A DNA stretch of 64,000 nt from Thiosocius teredinicola (GTDB taxonomy: Bacteria; Pseudomonadota; Gammaproteobacteria; Chromatiales; Chromatiaceae). The DNA lies in contig NZ_CP019936.1 in the NCBI RefSeq assembly GCF_002009425.1, positions 3,273,297-3,337,296 of the forward strand, written 5' to 3'. The notes under the pieces were generated by a model. That model searched no databases and was not told the DNA's origin. It was given only the letters and a program-made list of their open reading frames with translations. Made by a program: the position numbers and the translations under genes. This document shows, piece after piece, positions 28,166 to 41,113 of the stretch (positions are counted from its first letter, which is position 1; the number at the start of each line of letters is the position of its first letter).

Positions 28166-29317
28166 GTGAATGGCAATCCTCACATCACAACCAGCGTGAA
28201 GATAACCAAGACCCTACAGCCGCTGATCGACGCCACGCGCGGCAACATACCGTCGCTGCTCAAGCAATTGCAGGTCGGCCAGACGGTGCAGGCCAAGGTC
28301 CTGGCGCAGCTTCAACCCAACCTCGTGCGCCTGCAAATCGCCACCACCGAGCTGTTGGCGCGTACCCCGATGACACTGCGCCCTGGCACCAAGCTCCAAC
28401 TGGAGGTCACCAAAGGTCAGCCGTTGCCCGAGCTGCGTATCGTCCGGCAGCCGGACATGCGCGACCACCAGATGCGCGCCCTCAAGTCCGCCATGTCGCA
28501 ACAGCTGCCGCCCGACGAGATCCGTCAGGCAGTGCGCCAGATGCGACCGGAGGTGCAACAGTCACCGCGCCATGCCGAGCTGTTCCGCCAGCTCAGCAGC
28601 ACCTTGCAGAATGCCGGGCTGCGCTGGGATCAGATCAATCCGGCGCAACTGCAGCGGGCGCTCTCACTGAGTGGCCTGTACCACGAGGCGAATCTTGCGG
28701 CCGGACAGCCGGCCAATCCTGCCGACGCCAAGGTTCAACTGCTGAACTTGCTCAACCTGCTGCGCGGCGGCATCACAGGTGAACCCAAAGGCGGCAACCC
28801 GGCACCTGCCGGCCAAGAGGCGCAGGTCGCACGGCAAGGTGCCGACGATGGCTTGATCTCGCGAATGATCCGTCTGGTCGAGGCATCGATCGCACGTATC
28901 CAACTACAGCAGGCGGGCGCCCTGCCGGTCGACGAACAGCAACGTCAGGCCTGGCAGATCGATCTGCCGATCAAGCTACCGGACGAGACCCACGAAACCA
29001 GGCTGCGGATCGAACGTGAGCGCCGTGAAGACAACGACGGGGCGAAAACGCCATGGGCCGTCAACCTGGCGTTCGAATTCGACACCATCGGCACCTTGCA
29101 GTGTCGGATCGGCCTGGCCGGTGACCGGGTGTCCGCGACCTTCTGGAGTGAACGCCCCCTGACCCACAACAAGGTCGAGGCCGGCCTGCCCGATCTGCGG
29201 ACGGCATTCGAGGCGCAGGGTCTCGAGGTTGTGCACCTGGCCGGCGTGCTCGGCGATCCCCCGGAACCCATGATCCACATCCCCCGCCCCGACGGACTGG
29301 TGGACGAGCGCGCCTGA
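28166..29317 (+). CDS. FliK C-terminal-domain (flagellar hook-length-like) protein
   Basis: 383 residues from a GTG at 28166. A second GTG at 28196 (MKITKTLQPL) is an equal candidate. An OB-like beta-rich segment (VGQTVQAKVLAQLQPNLVRL) opens the protein, followed by a helical linker. The C-terminal 130 residues resemble the FliK hook-length control domain (VNLAFEFDTIGTLQCRIGLA, ATFWSERPLTHNKVEAGLPD). It overlaps by one base with the FlhB-C-like gene, the same pair as ylqG-ylqH of Bacillus. No flagellar gene lies nearby, so it may be a stand-alone paralogue rather than the main hook-length ruler. Confidence 0.75.
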   Translation: MNGNPHITTSVKITKTLQPLIDATRGNIPSLLKQLQVGQTVQAKVLAQLQPNLVRLQIATTELLARTPMTLRPGTKLQLEVTKGQPLPELRIVRQPDMRDHQMRALKSAMSQQLPPDEIRQAVRQMRPEVQQSPRHAELFRQLSSTLQNAGLRWDQINPAQLQRALSLSGLYHEANLAAGQPANPADAKVQLLNLLNLLRGGITGEPKGGNPAPAGQEAQVARQGADDGLISRMIRLVEASIARIQLQQAGALPVDEQQRQAWQIDLPIKLPDETHETRLRIERERREDNDGAKTPWAVNLAFEFDTIGTLQCRIGLAGDRVSATFWSERPLTHNKVEAGLPDLRTAFEAQGLEVVHLAGVLGDPPEPMIHIPRPDGLVDERA

Positions 29318-29640
29318 TGAAACGCGGCAAGCAGACAGTAGGCGGCAAGAGCGATATCGCCGTCGCCCTGCACTACGACGGCAGGAACACCCCGCGGGTG
29401 ACCGCCAAGGGCGAAAACCAGGTTGCCGACCGCATCATTACCGCGGCCGAAGAGGCCGGCATACCGCTGTACCCGGACCCGGAACTGGCGATGATCCTGT
29501 CGCAGATTCCACTCGGTGAAGAAATACCGGACAACCTGTACAAGGCGATTGCCGAGGTGATTGCGTTTGCCTACATCCTGGCCGGCAAGTTCCCGGAGGG
29601 TTTCATACCGCCGGAAGACGAAGCCGACGTGGTTGCCTGA
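29317..29640 (+). CDS. FlhB C-terminal-domain homologue (YlqH-like)
   Basis: 107 residues. Related to the cytoplasmic C-terminal domain of the flagellar export switch protein FlhB/EscU, without the membrane part. Conserved stretches are DIAVALHYD, PRVTAKGENQVADRII, AEEAGIPLYPDPELAMIL and IPDNLYKAIAEVIAFAYIL. The NPTH autocleavage motif of full-length FlhB is absent because this form starts after it. The ATG overlaps the stop of the FliK-like gene (TGATG), so the two are translationally coupled. Function of such free-standing forms is uncertain. Confidence 0.85.
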   Translation: MKRGKQTVGGKSDIAVALHYDGRNTPRVTAKGENQVADRIITAAEEAGIPLYPDPELAMILSQIPLGEEIPDNLYKAIAEVIAFAYILAGKFPEGFIPPEDEADVVA

Positions 29641-29652
29641 ATACGGCGGGCC

Positions 29653-30432
29653 TCAATGCGCCAGGATCTGGCTGAGGAACAGTTTGGTGCGATCTGAGCG
29701 CGGGTTGTTGAAGAACGGCTCCGGCTTGTTCTGCTCAATGATCTCGCCGCCGTCCATAAAGATCACGCGGTTGGCCACCGTCTTGGCGAAACCCATCTCG
29801 TGCGTAACGCACAACATCGTCATGCCGCTTTCGGCGAGTTCGATCATCGTGTCGAGCACTTCCTTGATCATCTCGGGATCGAGTGCGGAGGTCGGTTCGT
29901 CGAACAGCATGATGCTGGGGTTCATGCACAGGCTGCGGGCAATCGCGACCCGCTGCTGCTGCCCACCCGACAACTGACCCGGATACTTCTTGGCCTGCTC
30001 CGGAATCTTGACCTTTTCCAGGTATTCCATCGCAATCGCCTCGGCCTCCTTGCGCGGCATCTTGCGCACCCAGATGGGAGCCAGACAGCAGTTCTCCAGC
30101 ACGGTCAGGTGCGGAAACAGGTTGAAGTGCTGAAACACCATACCGACTTCGCGCCGGATCTGGTCGATGTTCTTGATGTCTTCGTTGAGCTCGGTACCGT
30201 CGACAACGATCTGCCCGCGCTGGTGTTCTTCCAGCCGGTTGATGCAGCGAATCATGGTCGACTTGCCCGAACCCGACGGCCCGCAGATGACGATGCGCTC
30301 ACCCTTGTTCACCGTCAGGTTGATGTCCTTGAGCACATGGAACTGGCCGTACCATTTATGCACACCGTTGAGTTGGATCATGACCCGATCGGACACTTTC
30401 ATTGCCGGTTGTGAGCTTGTCGAATCAGACAT
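29653..30432 (-). CDS. aapP: amino-acid ABC transporter ATP-binding protein
   Basis: ATPase of a polar amino-acid importer (AapJQMP/GlnQ type). 259 residues. Walker [11 protein letters not shown]-loop [13 protein letters not shown], signature [15 protein letters not shown], Walker [15 protein letters not shown] and the switch histidine in [10 protein letters not shown] are all intact. Last gene of the aapJ-Q-M-P unit, 15 bases after aapM. The broad-specificity Aap assignment comes from the gene order and the two long permeases; the substrates are inferred. It converges with the FlhB-like gene. Confidence 0.95.
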   Translation of the reverse strand: MSDSTSSQPAMKVSDRVMIQLNGVHKWYGQFHVLKDINLTVNKGERIVICGPSGSGKSTMIRCINRLEEHQRGQIVVDGTELNEDIKNIDQIRREVGMVFQHFNLFPHLTVLENCCLAPIWVRKMPRKEAEAIAMEYLEKVKIPEQAKKYPGQLSGGQQQRVAIARSLCMNPSIMLFDEPTSALDPEMIKEVLDTMIELAESGMTMLCVTHEMGFAKTVANRVIFMDGGEIIEQNKPEPFFNNPRSDRTKLFLSQILAH

Positions 30433-30447
30433 CGTTGCCTCCGGGCA

Positions 30448-31548
30448 TCAACGTTTGTGGCCGGTATGCAGCTTGCGCTCCAGGGCCATGCTGTAGCGCG
30501 ACATACCGAAACAGAATATCCAATAGACGAACGCCGCAAAGGTCAGGCCCTCGATGGCGAATCCGAGCCAGTTCGGGTCGGCCAGCGCCGCCTGAATCAT
30601 CGCCAGCATATCGAACAGGCCGATGATCAATACCAGCGTCGTGTCTTTGAACAGGGCGATGAAGGTATTGACGATGCCGGGTATCACCAGCTTCAACGCC
30701 TGCGGCAGAATGATCAGCCCCATGCTGTGCCAATAGCTCAGGCCGAGCGCTTGGGCCGCCTCGTATTGGCCTTTGGGAATCGCCTGCAGGCCACTGCGCA
30801 CAACCTCGGCCATGTAGGCCGACTGGAACAATGAGATGCCGATCATGGCGCGCAGCAGCTTGTCGAAATGGGTGCCTTCGGGCAGGAACAGGGGCAGCAT
30901 CACCGACGACATGAACAGCACGGTGATCAGCGGCACGCCACGCCAGAACTCGATGAACACGACCGACAGCGCCTTGACGATCGGCATGTTCGAACGTCGA
31001 CCAAGTGCCAGCAGGATGCCGAGCGGCAATGATGCCGCCATGCCTACCGATGACAGGATCAAGGTCAGTGTCAGTCCGCCCCAGCGGCTGGTCTCAACAT
31101 ACGATAGGCCGAACGCGCCACCGGAGAACAGGTAGAACGCAATAATCGGATAGCCGACCAGGATGAACAGGCCGAGTTGCAGTTTCCAGGGGAATTGCTT
31201 GATGAACAGCGGAATCATCAACAGCACCAGCAGCACGCCGGCCAGATTGATCCGCCAATACTCGGATTCCGGATAGAGCCCGTACATGAACTGATTGAAG
31301 CGTACACCGACGAATACCCAGCAGGCGCCGTCACTGTCTTCACAGGCCGCACGGGTTTCACCGACCCAACTGGCATCGATAAACGCCCACTGCACCAGCG
31401 GCGGCACGGTGACGTAGAGCAGGTACATGGCCGCCAGCGTCAACAAGGCGTTCGGCAATGACGAAAACAGGTTGGATTTCAGCCAACCCAAAACGCCGAC
31501 ACTCGTGCTCGGCGGTGGCAGATCCGGTTGCGGTATATGGCTGCTCAT
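30448..31548 (-). CDS. aapM: amino-acid ABC transporter permease AapM-type
   Basis: Inner-membrane permease, 366 residues. The N-terminal half has three or so helices with a large periplasmic segment (SWVGETRAACEDSDGACWVF). The C-terminal half is the canonical HisM-like domain with LTLILSSVGMAASLPLGILL and the EAA loop YEAAQALGLSYWHSMGLIILPQA. The long form with an extra N-terminal region is typical of AapM. It follows aapQ by 4 bases. Confidence 0.94.
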   Translation of the reverse strand: MSSHIPQPDLPPPSTSVGVLGWLKSNLFSSLPNALLTLAAMYLLYVTVPPLVQWAFIDASWVGETRAACEDSDGACWVFVGVRFNQFMYGLYPESEYWRINLAGVLLVLLMIPLFIKQFPWKLQLGLFILVGYPIIAFYLFSGGAFGLSYVETSRWGGLTLTLILSSVGMAASLPLGILLALGRRSNMPIVKALSVVFIEFWRGVPLITVLFMSSVMLPLFLPEGTHFDKLLRAMIGISLFQSAYMAEVVRSGLQAIPKGQYEAAQALGLSYWHSMGLIILPQALKLVIPGIVNTFIALFKDTTLVLIIGLFDMLAMIQAALADPNWLGFAIEGLTFAAFVYWIFCFGMSRYSMALERKLHTGHKR

Positions 31549-31552
31549 CGGT

Positions 31553-32740
31553 CTACCTTTCCACCAACTGCTTGCGCTTGTTGTACCAGTTCATGAACAA
31601 GGAGATCACGAGGCTGATCGCCAGGTAGACCCCCATCGTCATTGCGATCACCTCGACTGCCTGGCCGGTCTGGTTGAGCGTGGTACCGGCGAATACGTTG
31701 ACCAGGTCCGGATAGCCGATGGCGGTCGCCAGCGACGAGTTCTTGGTCAGGTTCAGGTATTGGCTGGTGAGCTGCGGAATGATCACGCGCATCGCCTGCG
31801 GAATGATCACCAGTTTCAACGTGACCTTCGGGCGCAAGCCCAGTGCATAGGCCGCCTCGGTCTGGCCGTGACTGACCGACTGGATGCCCGAGCGCACCGC
31901 CTCGGCGATGAATGCCGCGGTGTAGATACTCAGCGCCAGGGTCAGCGCAGCCAGTTCGGGGATCACTTCCAGGCCACCGCGGAAATTGAAACCACCGAGC
32001 ACCGGATAGTCCCAGTGCAGCGGCGATCCGCTGGCGAAAAACGCCAATAACGGCGCACCGATAATCAGGCCGGTCGATACCCATCCACTCGGGAATTGCT
32101 TGCCGGTCGCCTCCTGGCGCTTGTGCGCCCAGCGCACCAGCACGATTGCGCCGGCAATCGCCGCGACCAGGGCGACGATCACCATCATGAAGCCGTCTTC
32201 GGCCACCGGCTTGGGCACGAACAAGCCGCGGTTGTTGAGAAACACCGATTCACCGACACTCAGGCTTTCGCGCGGTCGCGGCAGCGGACGCAACACCGCG
32301 AAGTACCAGAACATGATCTGCAGCAGCAACGGAATGTTGCGGAAGGTCTCGATGTAAACGGTCGCCAGCTTGGCGACCAGCCAGTTATGCGACAGACGCG
32401 CCACACCGATAAAAAAGCCGAGCAGCGTCGCGAAAAAGATACCGAGACCGGCTACCAACAAGGTATTCAGCAGACCGACGACAAACGTTCGGCCGTAGGT
32501 GTAGGTCTCGTCGTACGGGATCAGGCTCTGCAGGATGCCGAAACCTGCCTCGTTCGACAGAAAATCGAAGCCTGTGGTAATGCCACGCTGCTGCATGTTC
32601 TGCAGCGTGTTGCTGAGCAGGTAGTGGCCGAAGGCGATGAGGGCAACGACCAGAATGATCTGAAACAGGGTGGCGCGGAAAACCGGATGTCGCCACAACG
32701 GCACCTTGGAAGAAGACTGCGACAGATTCTCTGACGGCAT
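31553..32740 (-). CDS. aapQ: amino-acid ABC transporter permease AapQ-type
   Basis: Second permease of the importer, 395 residues with about eight helices. Signature regions are VVGLLNTLLVAGLGIFFATL, VYIETFRNIPLLLQIMFWYF and the EAA loop TEAAYALGLRPKVTLKLVII. Longer than generic HisQ-type permeases, as in other AapQ proteins. It starts about 85 bases after the binding-protein gene, and that gap contains a perfect 15-base-pair hairpin. Confidence 0.94.
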   Translation of the reverse strand: MPSENLSQSSSKVPLWRHPVFRATLFQIILVVALIAFGHYLLSNTLQNMQQRGITTGFDFLSNEAGFGILQSLIPYDETYTYGRTFVVGLLNTLLVAGLGIFFATLLGFFIGVARLSHNWLVAKLATVYIETFRNIPLLLQIMFWYFAVLRPLPRPRESLSVGESVFLNNRGLFVPKPVAEDGFMMVIVALVAAIAGAIVLVRWAHKRQEATGKQFPSGWVSTGLIIGAPLLAFFASGSPLHWDYPVLGGFNFRGGLEVIPELAALTLALSIYTAAFIAEAVRSGIQSVSHGQTEAAYALGLRPKVTLKLVIIPQAMRVIIPQLTSQYLNLTKNSSLATAIGYPDLVNVFAGTTLNQTGQAVEVIAMTMGVYLAISLVISLFMNWYNKRKQLVER

Positions 32741-32767
32741 ATTGTTATTCTGATTTGTGGGTAGTGC

Positions 32768-32803
32768 TGCCCATCCCTGCGATTGTGTTCGCAGGGATGG
32801 GCA
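32768..32803 (-). promoter_or_regulatory. perfect 15-bp stem-loop between aapJ and aapQ
   Basis: Arms at 32768-32782 and 32789-32803 are exactly complementary over 15 bases (TGCCCATCCCTGCGA) with a 6-base loop. No T run follows, so it is more likely an mRNA-stabilising or partial-termination hairpin that raises binding-protein output relative to the permeases than a simple terminator. Confidence 0.75.
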
Positions 32804-32824
32804 TTAGCTACACCTGGGACGGCT

Positions 32825-33847
32825 TCAGCGAATCGGCGGCGCGTACTGAATGCCGCCTTTGCTCCACAGCGCGTTCAGGCCACGCGAGATACCCAGCGGA
32901 CTGCCCTTGCCGACATTGCGCTCGAACACCTCGTCGTAGTTACCGACCAACTTGATGATGTTATAGCCCCACTCATCCGGCAGGCCCATCCATTCGCCCT
33001 TGACGCCTTCGAGGCCCAGCAGGCGGCGGATGTTCGGGTCGGTGCTGCTGCCCTTCATCTCGTCGACGTTCTGCGAGGACACGCCGAGTTCTTCGGCGTT
33101 GACCATGGCGAACAGCGACCACTTGACGATATTGAACCACTCGTCGTCGCCTTGACGCACGACCGGGCCCAGCGGCTCTTTGGAGATGACTTCGGGCAAC
33201 ACAATCGCGCTCTCCGGGTTGCCCAGCTTGATGCGCAACGCATACAGCTGAGACTGGTCCGAGGTCAGCGCATCACAACGCCCGGCTTCGAAGGCCTTGA
33301 TCGTTTGATCCGAGGTGTCGAAGGTGATCGGCGTGTAGTTCATCTTGTTGGTACGGAAGTAATCCGCAAGGTTCAGCTCGGTGGTGGTGCCGGCCTGGAT
33401 ACAGAATGAAGCGCCATCCATCTCCAGCGCACTCTTGACGCCGAGGTTCTTGTTTACCAGGAAGCCCTGACCGTCGTAGTAGTTGACGCCGGTGAAGTTG
33501 AGACCGAGCGACGTATCACGGGTATAGGTCCAGGTCGTGTTGCGCGGCAGCATGTCGATTTCGCCGGACTGCAGCGCAGTGAAGCGTTCCTTGGCGGTCA
33601 GCGGACTGTACTTGACCTTATCGGCATCGCCGAAGATCGCAGCCGAGACGGCGCGGCACATGTCGACGTCGATGCCGGTGAACTTGCCTTTGTCATCGGC
33701 GCTCGAAAAACCGGGCAGACCCGTGCTTACGCCGCACTGCACAAATCCTTTCTTCTTCACGGCATCCAGGGTCGCGCCTGCGTTCGCAGCAGTCGACATC
33801 GACAACGCGGCCGCCACGCCCAGAACGACAGTTAACTTTGCTTTCAT
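32825..33847 (-). CDS. aapJ: amino-acid ABC transporter substrate-binding protein
   Basis: Periplasmic binding protein of the importer. 340 residues from the ATG at 33847. The frame is open to 33952, but the signal peptide starts here (MKAKLTVVLGVAAALSMSTA, cleaved near ANAG). A GGAGGAG ribosome-binding site is upstream. Family motifs: FVQCGVSTGLPGFSSADDKG, GIDVDMCRAVSAAIFGDADK and PLTAKERFTALQSGEIDML. Typical AapJ length. First gene of the operon, with a promoter candidate in the 255-base gap behind ligA. Confidence 0.95.
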   Translation of the reverse strand: MKAKLTVVLGVAAALSMSTAANAGATLDAVKKKGFVQCGVSTGLPGFSSADDKGKFTGIDVDMCRAVSAAIFGDADKVKYSPLTAKERFTALQSGEIDMLPRNTTWTYTRDTSLGLNFTGVNYYDGQGFLVNKNLGVKSALEMDGASFCIQAGTTTELNLADYFRTNKMNYTPITFDTSDQTIKAFEAGRCDALTSDQSQLYALRIKLGNPESAIVLPEVISKEPLGPVVRQGDDEWFNIVKWSLFAMVNAEELGVSSQNVDEMKGSSTDPNIRRLLGLEGVKGEWMGLPDEWGYNIIKLVGNYDEVFERNVGKGSPLGISRGLNALWSKGGIQYAPPIR

Positions 33848-33958
33848 GATGGTGGGTCTCCTCCCGTGTGCATCGAAATTCTTCGAGATTATTTGTTTAT
33901 TCAACGACCGTGCCAAGACTGCCGTGGGTGCTGCTACTCGCATTTTCAGCACCGTTCG

Positions 33959-33987
33959 AGTGTGTCGCGCCCGGATGCGGGCGTCAA
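33959..33987 (-). promoter_or_regulatory. possible promoter of the aap operon
   Basis: Minus strand TTGACG (33982-33987) and CACACT (33959-33964) with a 17-base spacer, about 110 bases before aapJ. The -35 is good and the -10 weak. The ligA-aapJ gap also has a 7-base-pair hairpin (34029-34049, GTCGCCG/CGGCGAC) without a T run. Confidence 0.3.
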
Positions 33988-34102
33988 GGCAATACCGGGA
34001 ATGGGGACATGGCGCCTGTCACCGGTGCGTCGCCGCATACGACGGCGACATGCTGGTGCAAGGCGATTCGATCGCGCCCCAGGACGGGGCCGGCAGAAGG
34101 CG

Positions 34103-37359
<3,257 letters not shown>

Positions 37360-37419
37360 CGCTATTTGCCGTCGAACAACTCCAATCGACCGAATGTCGG
37401 ATTCGGCCGGTACGCACCC

Positions 37420-40400
37420 TTAAACCGCGGCAAGCGCCGCCGCTTCTTCCACATCGACTGAGACCAATCGCGACACGCCGGGTTCATGCATCGTAACCCC
37501 GCTGAGTTGATTGGCGATCTCCATCGTGACCTTGTTATGGGTGATGAATATGAACTGTACGTGCTCGGACATTTCCTTGACCAGCGACGAGTAACGACCG
37601 ACGTTGGCGTCATCCAGCGGCGCATCAACCTCGTCGAGCATACAGAACGGTGCCGGATTCAGGCGGAAGATCGCGAACACCAGTGCCACCGCGGTCAATG
37701 CCTTCTCACCGCCGGACAACAGGTGAATGCTGCTGTTGCGCTTGCCGGGCGGGCGGGCCATAACGGTCACGCCGGTGTCGAGCAGGTCTTCGCCGGTCAG
37801 TTCCAGGTAGGCATGACCGCCACCGAACAGTTTCGGAAACAGCTCTTTGAACCCGCTGTCGACACGGTCGAAGGTTTCTTTGAAACGCGTGCGCGTCTCG
37901 CGGTCGATTTTGCGAATCGCCTCTTCGAGCGTCGCCAGCGATTTACTGACGTCTTCGTGCTGGCTGTCGAGATAGGCCATACGCTCGCTCTGTTCCTTGA
38001 ACTCGTCGATCGCCGCCAGGTTGATCGGCCCGAGCCGCTGGATGCGATTCGCCAGTTCTTCAGCGCGTTGCTGCCAGGCCTGCACGCTCGCCTCTTCGGC
38101 CATCTCTTCGTGCAGCTGGGCACGCTCAAAGCCGGTCTCAGCGAGCTGCTCTTCGAGCGTTTTGCTGCGTACCATTATCTCTTGGCGTGCCATGCGGGCC
38201 TGATCGAGGCGTGAGCGCTCGTCCTGCACGCGCTGCTCGACCTGGTGACGTGATTGATCGTGTTCGCGCAGCTGATGGTCGATCGCTTCCAGATGCTTGC
38301 GCGCCTCGGTCAGTTGCGTCTCGACGCCTGAACGTTCCTGCAACTGGCTCTCGAGTTTCGCCTGTTGTTCGCCGATCGGCGCCTTGCTGGAGTCGAGGCT
38401 GGTCTCGAGATCGCCGCAACGCTGTTGCAGTTGCTCGAGCTGTTGCTGCATGCGGTCGATGCCGTTACGCAACGAGTCTTCCGAGGTGCGCATCGATTCG
38501 ACGCGCAGGGCAATCTCGTGCACCTTGTTGCGCGCCTCGCTCGCCGCACTGCGCGCATGGTCGAGCACGCCGCGCAGCTCGTCGCGCTTGGCCACGTACT
38601 GATCGCGCTGGTTGCCGAGGTCTTCTATCGAGGCCAGCGCTGCATGCAGGCGGCTACGCGCCTCCTCCATGTCGCTGTTACCCTGCTCGATCTGCTGACG
38701 CAGTTCTTCGGCGTCGCTCTCCAACCCTTCGAGTCGGTGCCGGATCTGCTCTGCGCGCGCCTGTTTGCCGCTCAGCAGTGCGCGCACCTCGGACACCACG
38801 CGTTGCGCGGCTTCGAGTTCACGCTGCTGTGTCTCACGCGCCTGCTCGGCCTCGACCAGGGCCTCGCGATCGAGCGCCAGTTGGTCGGCCAGTTCGTGAA
38901 CACGCGGTTCGAGTTCTTCCTGGCGTTGCTGCAGATCGCGAATCTCCTGTTCGCGCGCCAGCACGCCGGCCTGCGCATCGCTGCCACGCTGCAGGCTGAC
39001 CCAGCCGCGACCGACACGGATGCCGTCGGGCGTCACCAGGCTCTCGCCCGGATTGAGCTGGCCACGCCGCGACAATGCCTCGTCGAGACTGTCGGCGACA
39101 TAGATGGCATTGAGCAGATGCACCAGGGGACCGGGGCCCTGGGCCACTTCGGCCAGCGTACCCGGCTTGGCGGCAACATTGTCGCCGTTGGCCTCGAACA
39201 GCGTCAGCACACCGCTATCGAGTTGCGCGAGCTGCGCCGCCGATGCGTCGACGCGATCGACCATGACCGCCTGCAGCTGCTCAGCCAACACCACCTCGAC
39301 CGCCTGCTGCCAACGATCCGACACCTGCAAACGTTCCAGCAGCCGCTGTGCCTGGTCGAGCCCCTGGTTGCGCAGCCAGTCAGCGACGTCTTTGTCACCT
39401 TCGCCGCGCGCCGCCTGCTGCAGTGCATGCAACGAGGCGAGGCGTCCCTTGAGCGTCTCCAACTCTGAGCGCGAGGCGGCCAGTTCTTCCTGCGACTGCT
39501 GGTTGCGTTCACGCAACTCGGCAATCGATTGCACGCGCATCTCAACCTGCTGACGCAGCGTGCCCAACCCGGCTTCGCCTTCGGATTCGCGGCGCAACAG
39601 TTCAGTGATCTCGGCCTGCAGCGACACGTCGGACAGGTTCTGACGCTCTTCGTCGACGCGCGCGAGACGGCGCTTGATCTGCACCTCTTGCTGTTCGAGG
39701 TGGTTGATGCGGGTACGTTCGACCTGCGCCTGCTGCGCCGGCTCATTGGCCCGCTGGTTGAAACTGTCCCAGTCGTTCTGCCAGGACTGCATCGCGGCCT
39801 CGGCTTCCTGCAACTGCTGTGCGGTTTCGTCGGCCCGCGCACGCGACTCTTCGAGCATCGGCTGGTCGCGCTCGAGTTCGCCGGCAAGTTGCGCGAGTTT
39901 GCTGCTGTCCTGCTCGCTCAGCGACATCGCCTGTTGCAAGGAGCGACGTGCCTGCTCGAGATCTGCCTCTTGCTGGCGACGCGCCTCACGCGCGTATTGG
40001 ATCGATTCTTCGAGGCGCGCAATCTCCGAGCCGATCGCGTAGTAACGGCCCTGGATCTCGTTGAAGGCATCGTTCGACTCGGAATGCGCCGCCCGCTGCT
40101 CCTCGATTTGCGCCTCGAGATTGCGCTGATTGGCGATGGCCGCCTCGAGCTTGTTTTCCTGTTCGGCGATCGTACGGTCGCGCTTTTCGATATCACCGAG
40201 CATCTCGTCGAGACGCAGCACCAGCAGCTCGGCGCGAACCCGCCGTTCCTCTTCGCGGTACGATTTGTACTTCTGCGCAGTCGCCGACTGGCGCTCGAGA
40301 TGGCGCAGTTGTTTCTGCACCTCTTCGCGCAGGTCGTCGAGGCGTTCGAGGTTCTCGCGGGTGTGCGAAATGCGGTTTTCGGTCTCGCGGCGGCGCTCCT

Positions 40401-40920
40401 TGTACTTGGAGATGCCGGCCGCCTCCTCGAGGTAGACACGCAGATCTTCCGGGCGCGCCTCGATGATGCGCGAGATCATGCCCTGCTCGATGATCGAATA
40501 GCTGCGCGGCCCGAGTCCCGTACCGAGAAACAGGTCGGTGATGTCGCGACGGCGGCAACGCACGCCGTTGAGGAAATACAACGATTGACCGTCGCGCGAC
40601 ACCTGGCGCTTGACCGAGATCTCGGCGTACTGCGCGTACTGACCGCCGGCGCTACCGTCCGAGTTGTCGAACACCAGTTCGATGGTTGCGGTGCCGACCG
40701 GCTTGCGGCTGCTCGAGCCGTTGAAGATGACATCCGCCATCGACTCGCCGCGCAGCATTTTGGCCGAGCTCTCACCCATGACCCAGCGCACGGCATCGAT
40801 CACGTTCGACTTGCCGCAGCCGTTCGGTCCGACGATGCCAACGAGGTTACTGGGGAATAGTACGGTGGTCGGGTCGACAAAGGATTTGAAGCCCGCCAGT
40901 TTTATTTTTTCCAGACGCAT
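37420..40920 (-). CDS. smc: chromosome segregation protein SMC
   Basis: Long coiled-coil ATPase that compacts and organises the chromosome. 1166 residues from the ATG at 40920 (MRLEKIKLAGFKSFVDPT). The open frame continues 15 codons further but without homology. Walker A is GPNGCGKSNVIDAVRWVMGE. The two coiled-coil arms flank a hinge at about residues 515-640 (VADWLRNQG, AAKPGTLAEVAQGPGPLVHL). The signature is LLSGGEKALTAVALVFAIF, and Walker B is FCMLDEVDAPLDDANVGRY. Divergent from queF. Confidence 0.98.
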   Translation of the reverse strand: MRLEKIKLAGFKSFVDPTTVLFPSNLVGIVGPNGCGKSNVIDAVRWVMGESSAKMLRGESMADVIFNGSSSRKPVGTATIELVFDNSDGSAGGQYAQYAEISVKRQVSRDGQSLYFLNGVRCRRRDITDLFLGTGLGPRSYSIIEQGMISRIIEARPEDLRVYLEEAAGISKYKERRRETENRISHTRENLERLDDLREEVQKQLRHLERQSATAQKYKSYREEERRVRAELLVLRLDEMLGDIEKRDRTIAEQENKLEAAIANQRNLEAQIEEQRAAHSESNDAFNEIQGRYYAIGSEIARLEESIQYAREARRQQEADLEQARRSLQQAMSLSEQDSSKLAQLAGELERDQPMLEESRARADETAQQLQEAEAAMQSWQNDWDSFNQRANEPAQQAQVERTRINHLEQQEVQIKRRLARVDEERQNLSDVSLQAEITELLRRESEGEAGLGTLRQQVEMRVQSIAELRERNQQSQEELAASRSELETLKGRLASLHALQQAARGEGDKDVADWLRNQGLDQAQRLLERLQVSDRWQQAVEVVLAEQLQAVMVDRVDASAAQLAQLDSGVLTLFEANGDNVAAKPGTLAEVAQGPGPLVHLLNAIYVADSLDEALSRRGQLNPGESLVTPDGIRVGRGWVSLQRGSDAQAGVLAREQEIRDLQQRQEELEPRVHELADQLALDREALVEAEQARETQQRELEAAQRVVSEVRALLSGKQARAEQIRHRLEGLESDAEELRQQIEQGNSDMEEARSRLHAALASIEDLGNQRDQYVAKRDELRGVLDHARSAASEARNKVHEIALRVESMRTSEDSLRNGIDRMQQQLEQLQQRCGDLETSLDSSKAPIGEQQAKLESQLQERSGVETQLTEARKHLEAIDHQLREHDQSRHQVEQRVQDERSRLDQARMARQEIMVRSKTLEEQLAETGFERAQLHEEMAEEASVQAWQQRAEELANRIQRLGPINLAAIDEFKEQSERMAYLDSQHEDVSKSLATLEEAIRKIDRETRTRFKETFDRVDSGFKELFPKLFGGGHAYLELTGEDLLDTGVTVMARPPGKRNSSIHLLSGGEKALTAVALVFAIFRLNPAPFCMLDEVDAPLDDANVGRYSSLVKEMSEHVQFIFITHNKVTMEIANQLSGVTMHEPGVSRLVSVDVEEAAALAAV

Positions 40921-41072
40921 GGCGGGCAAAGATACAGGATGGATCGGCGCCGACACAAGCAACAAACACCGGTGCGAAAACGGTGCCGATAACTGGCTTC
41001 ATCCGCATGAAAAACAACGGTTTTCCAAGAAAAGCACGGGCATTTTCCTGCCCCCGGCAGCAGGTGGTCACG

Positions 41073-41078
41073 TATAAT
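41073..41078 (+). promoter_or_regulatory. -10 element upstream of queF
   Basis: Perfect TATAAT about 36 bases before the queF ATG in the smc-queF divergent gap. No clear -35. No preQ1 aptamer was recognised in the short leader. Confidence 0.4.
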
Positions 41079-41113
41079 CCGCGGCAATTTGCGAACCAAT
41101 ACCAGGAATCATC

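Noticed and set aside
34029-34049. 7-bp hairpin downstream of ligA as a terminator
   Set aside because: No T run follows on the minus strand, so termination cannot be claimed.
41079-41113. preQ1 riboswitch before queF
   Set aside because: The leader after the -10 element is only about 30 bases and shows no aptamer-like stem and A-rich tail.
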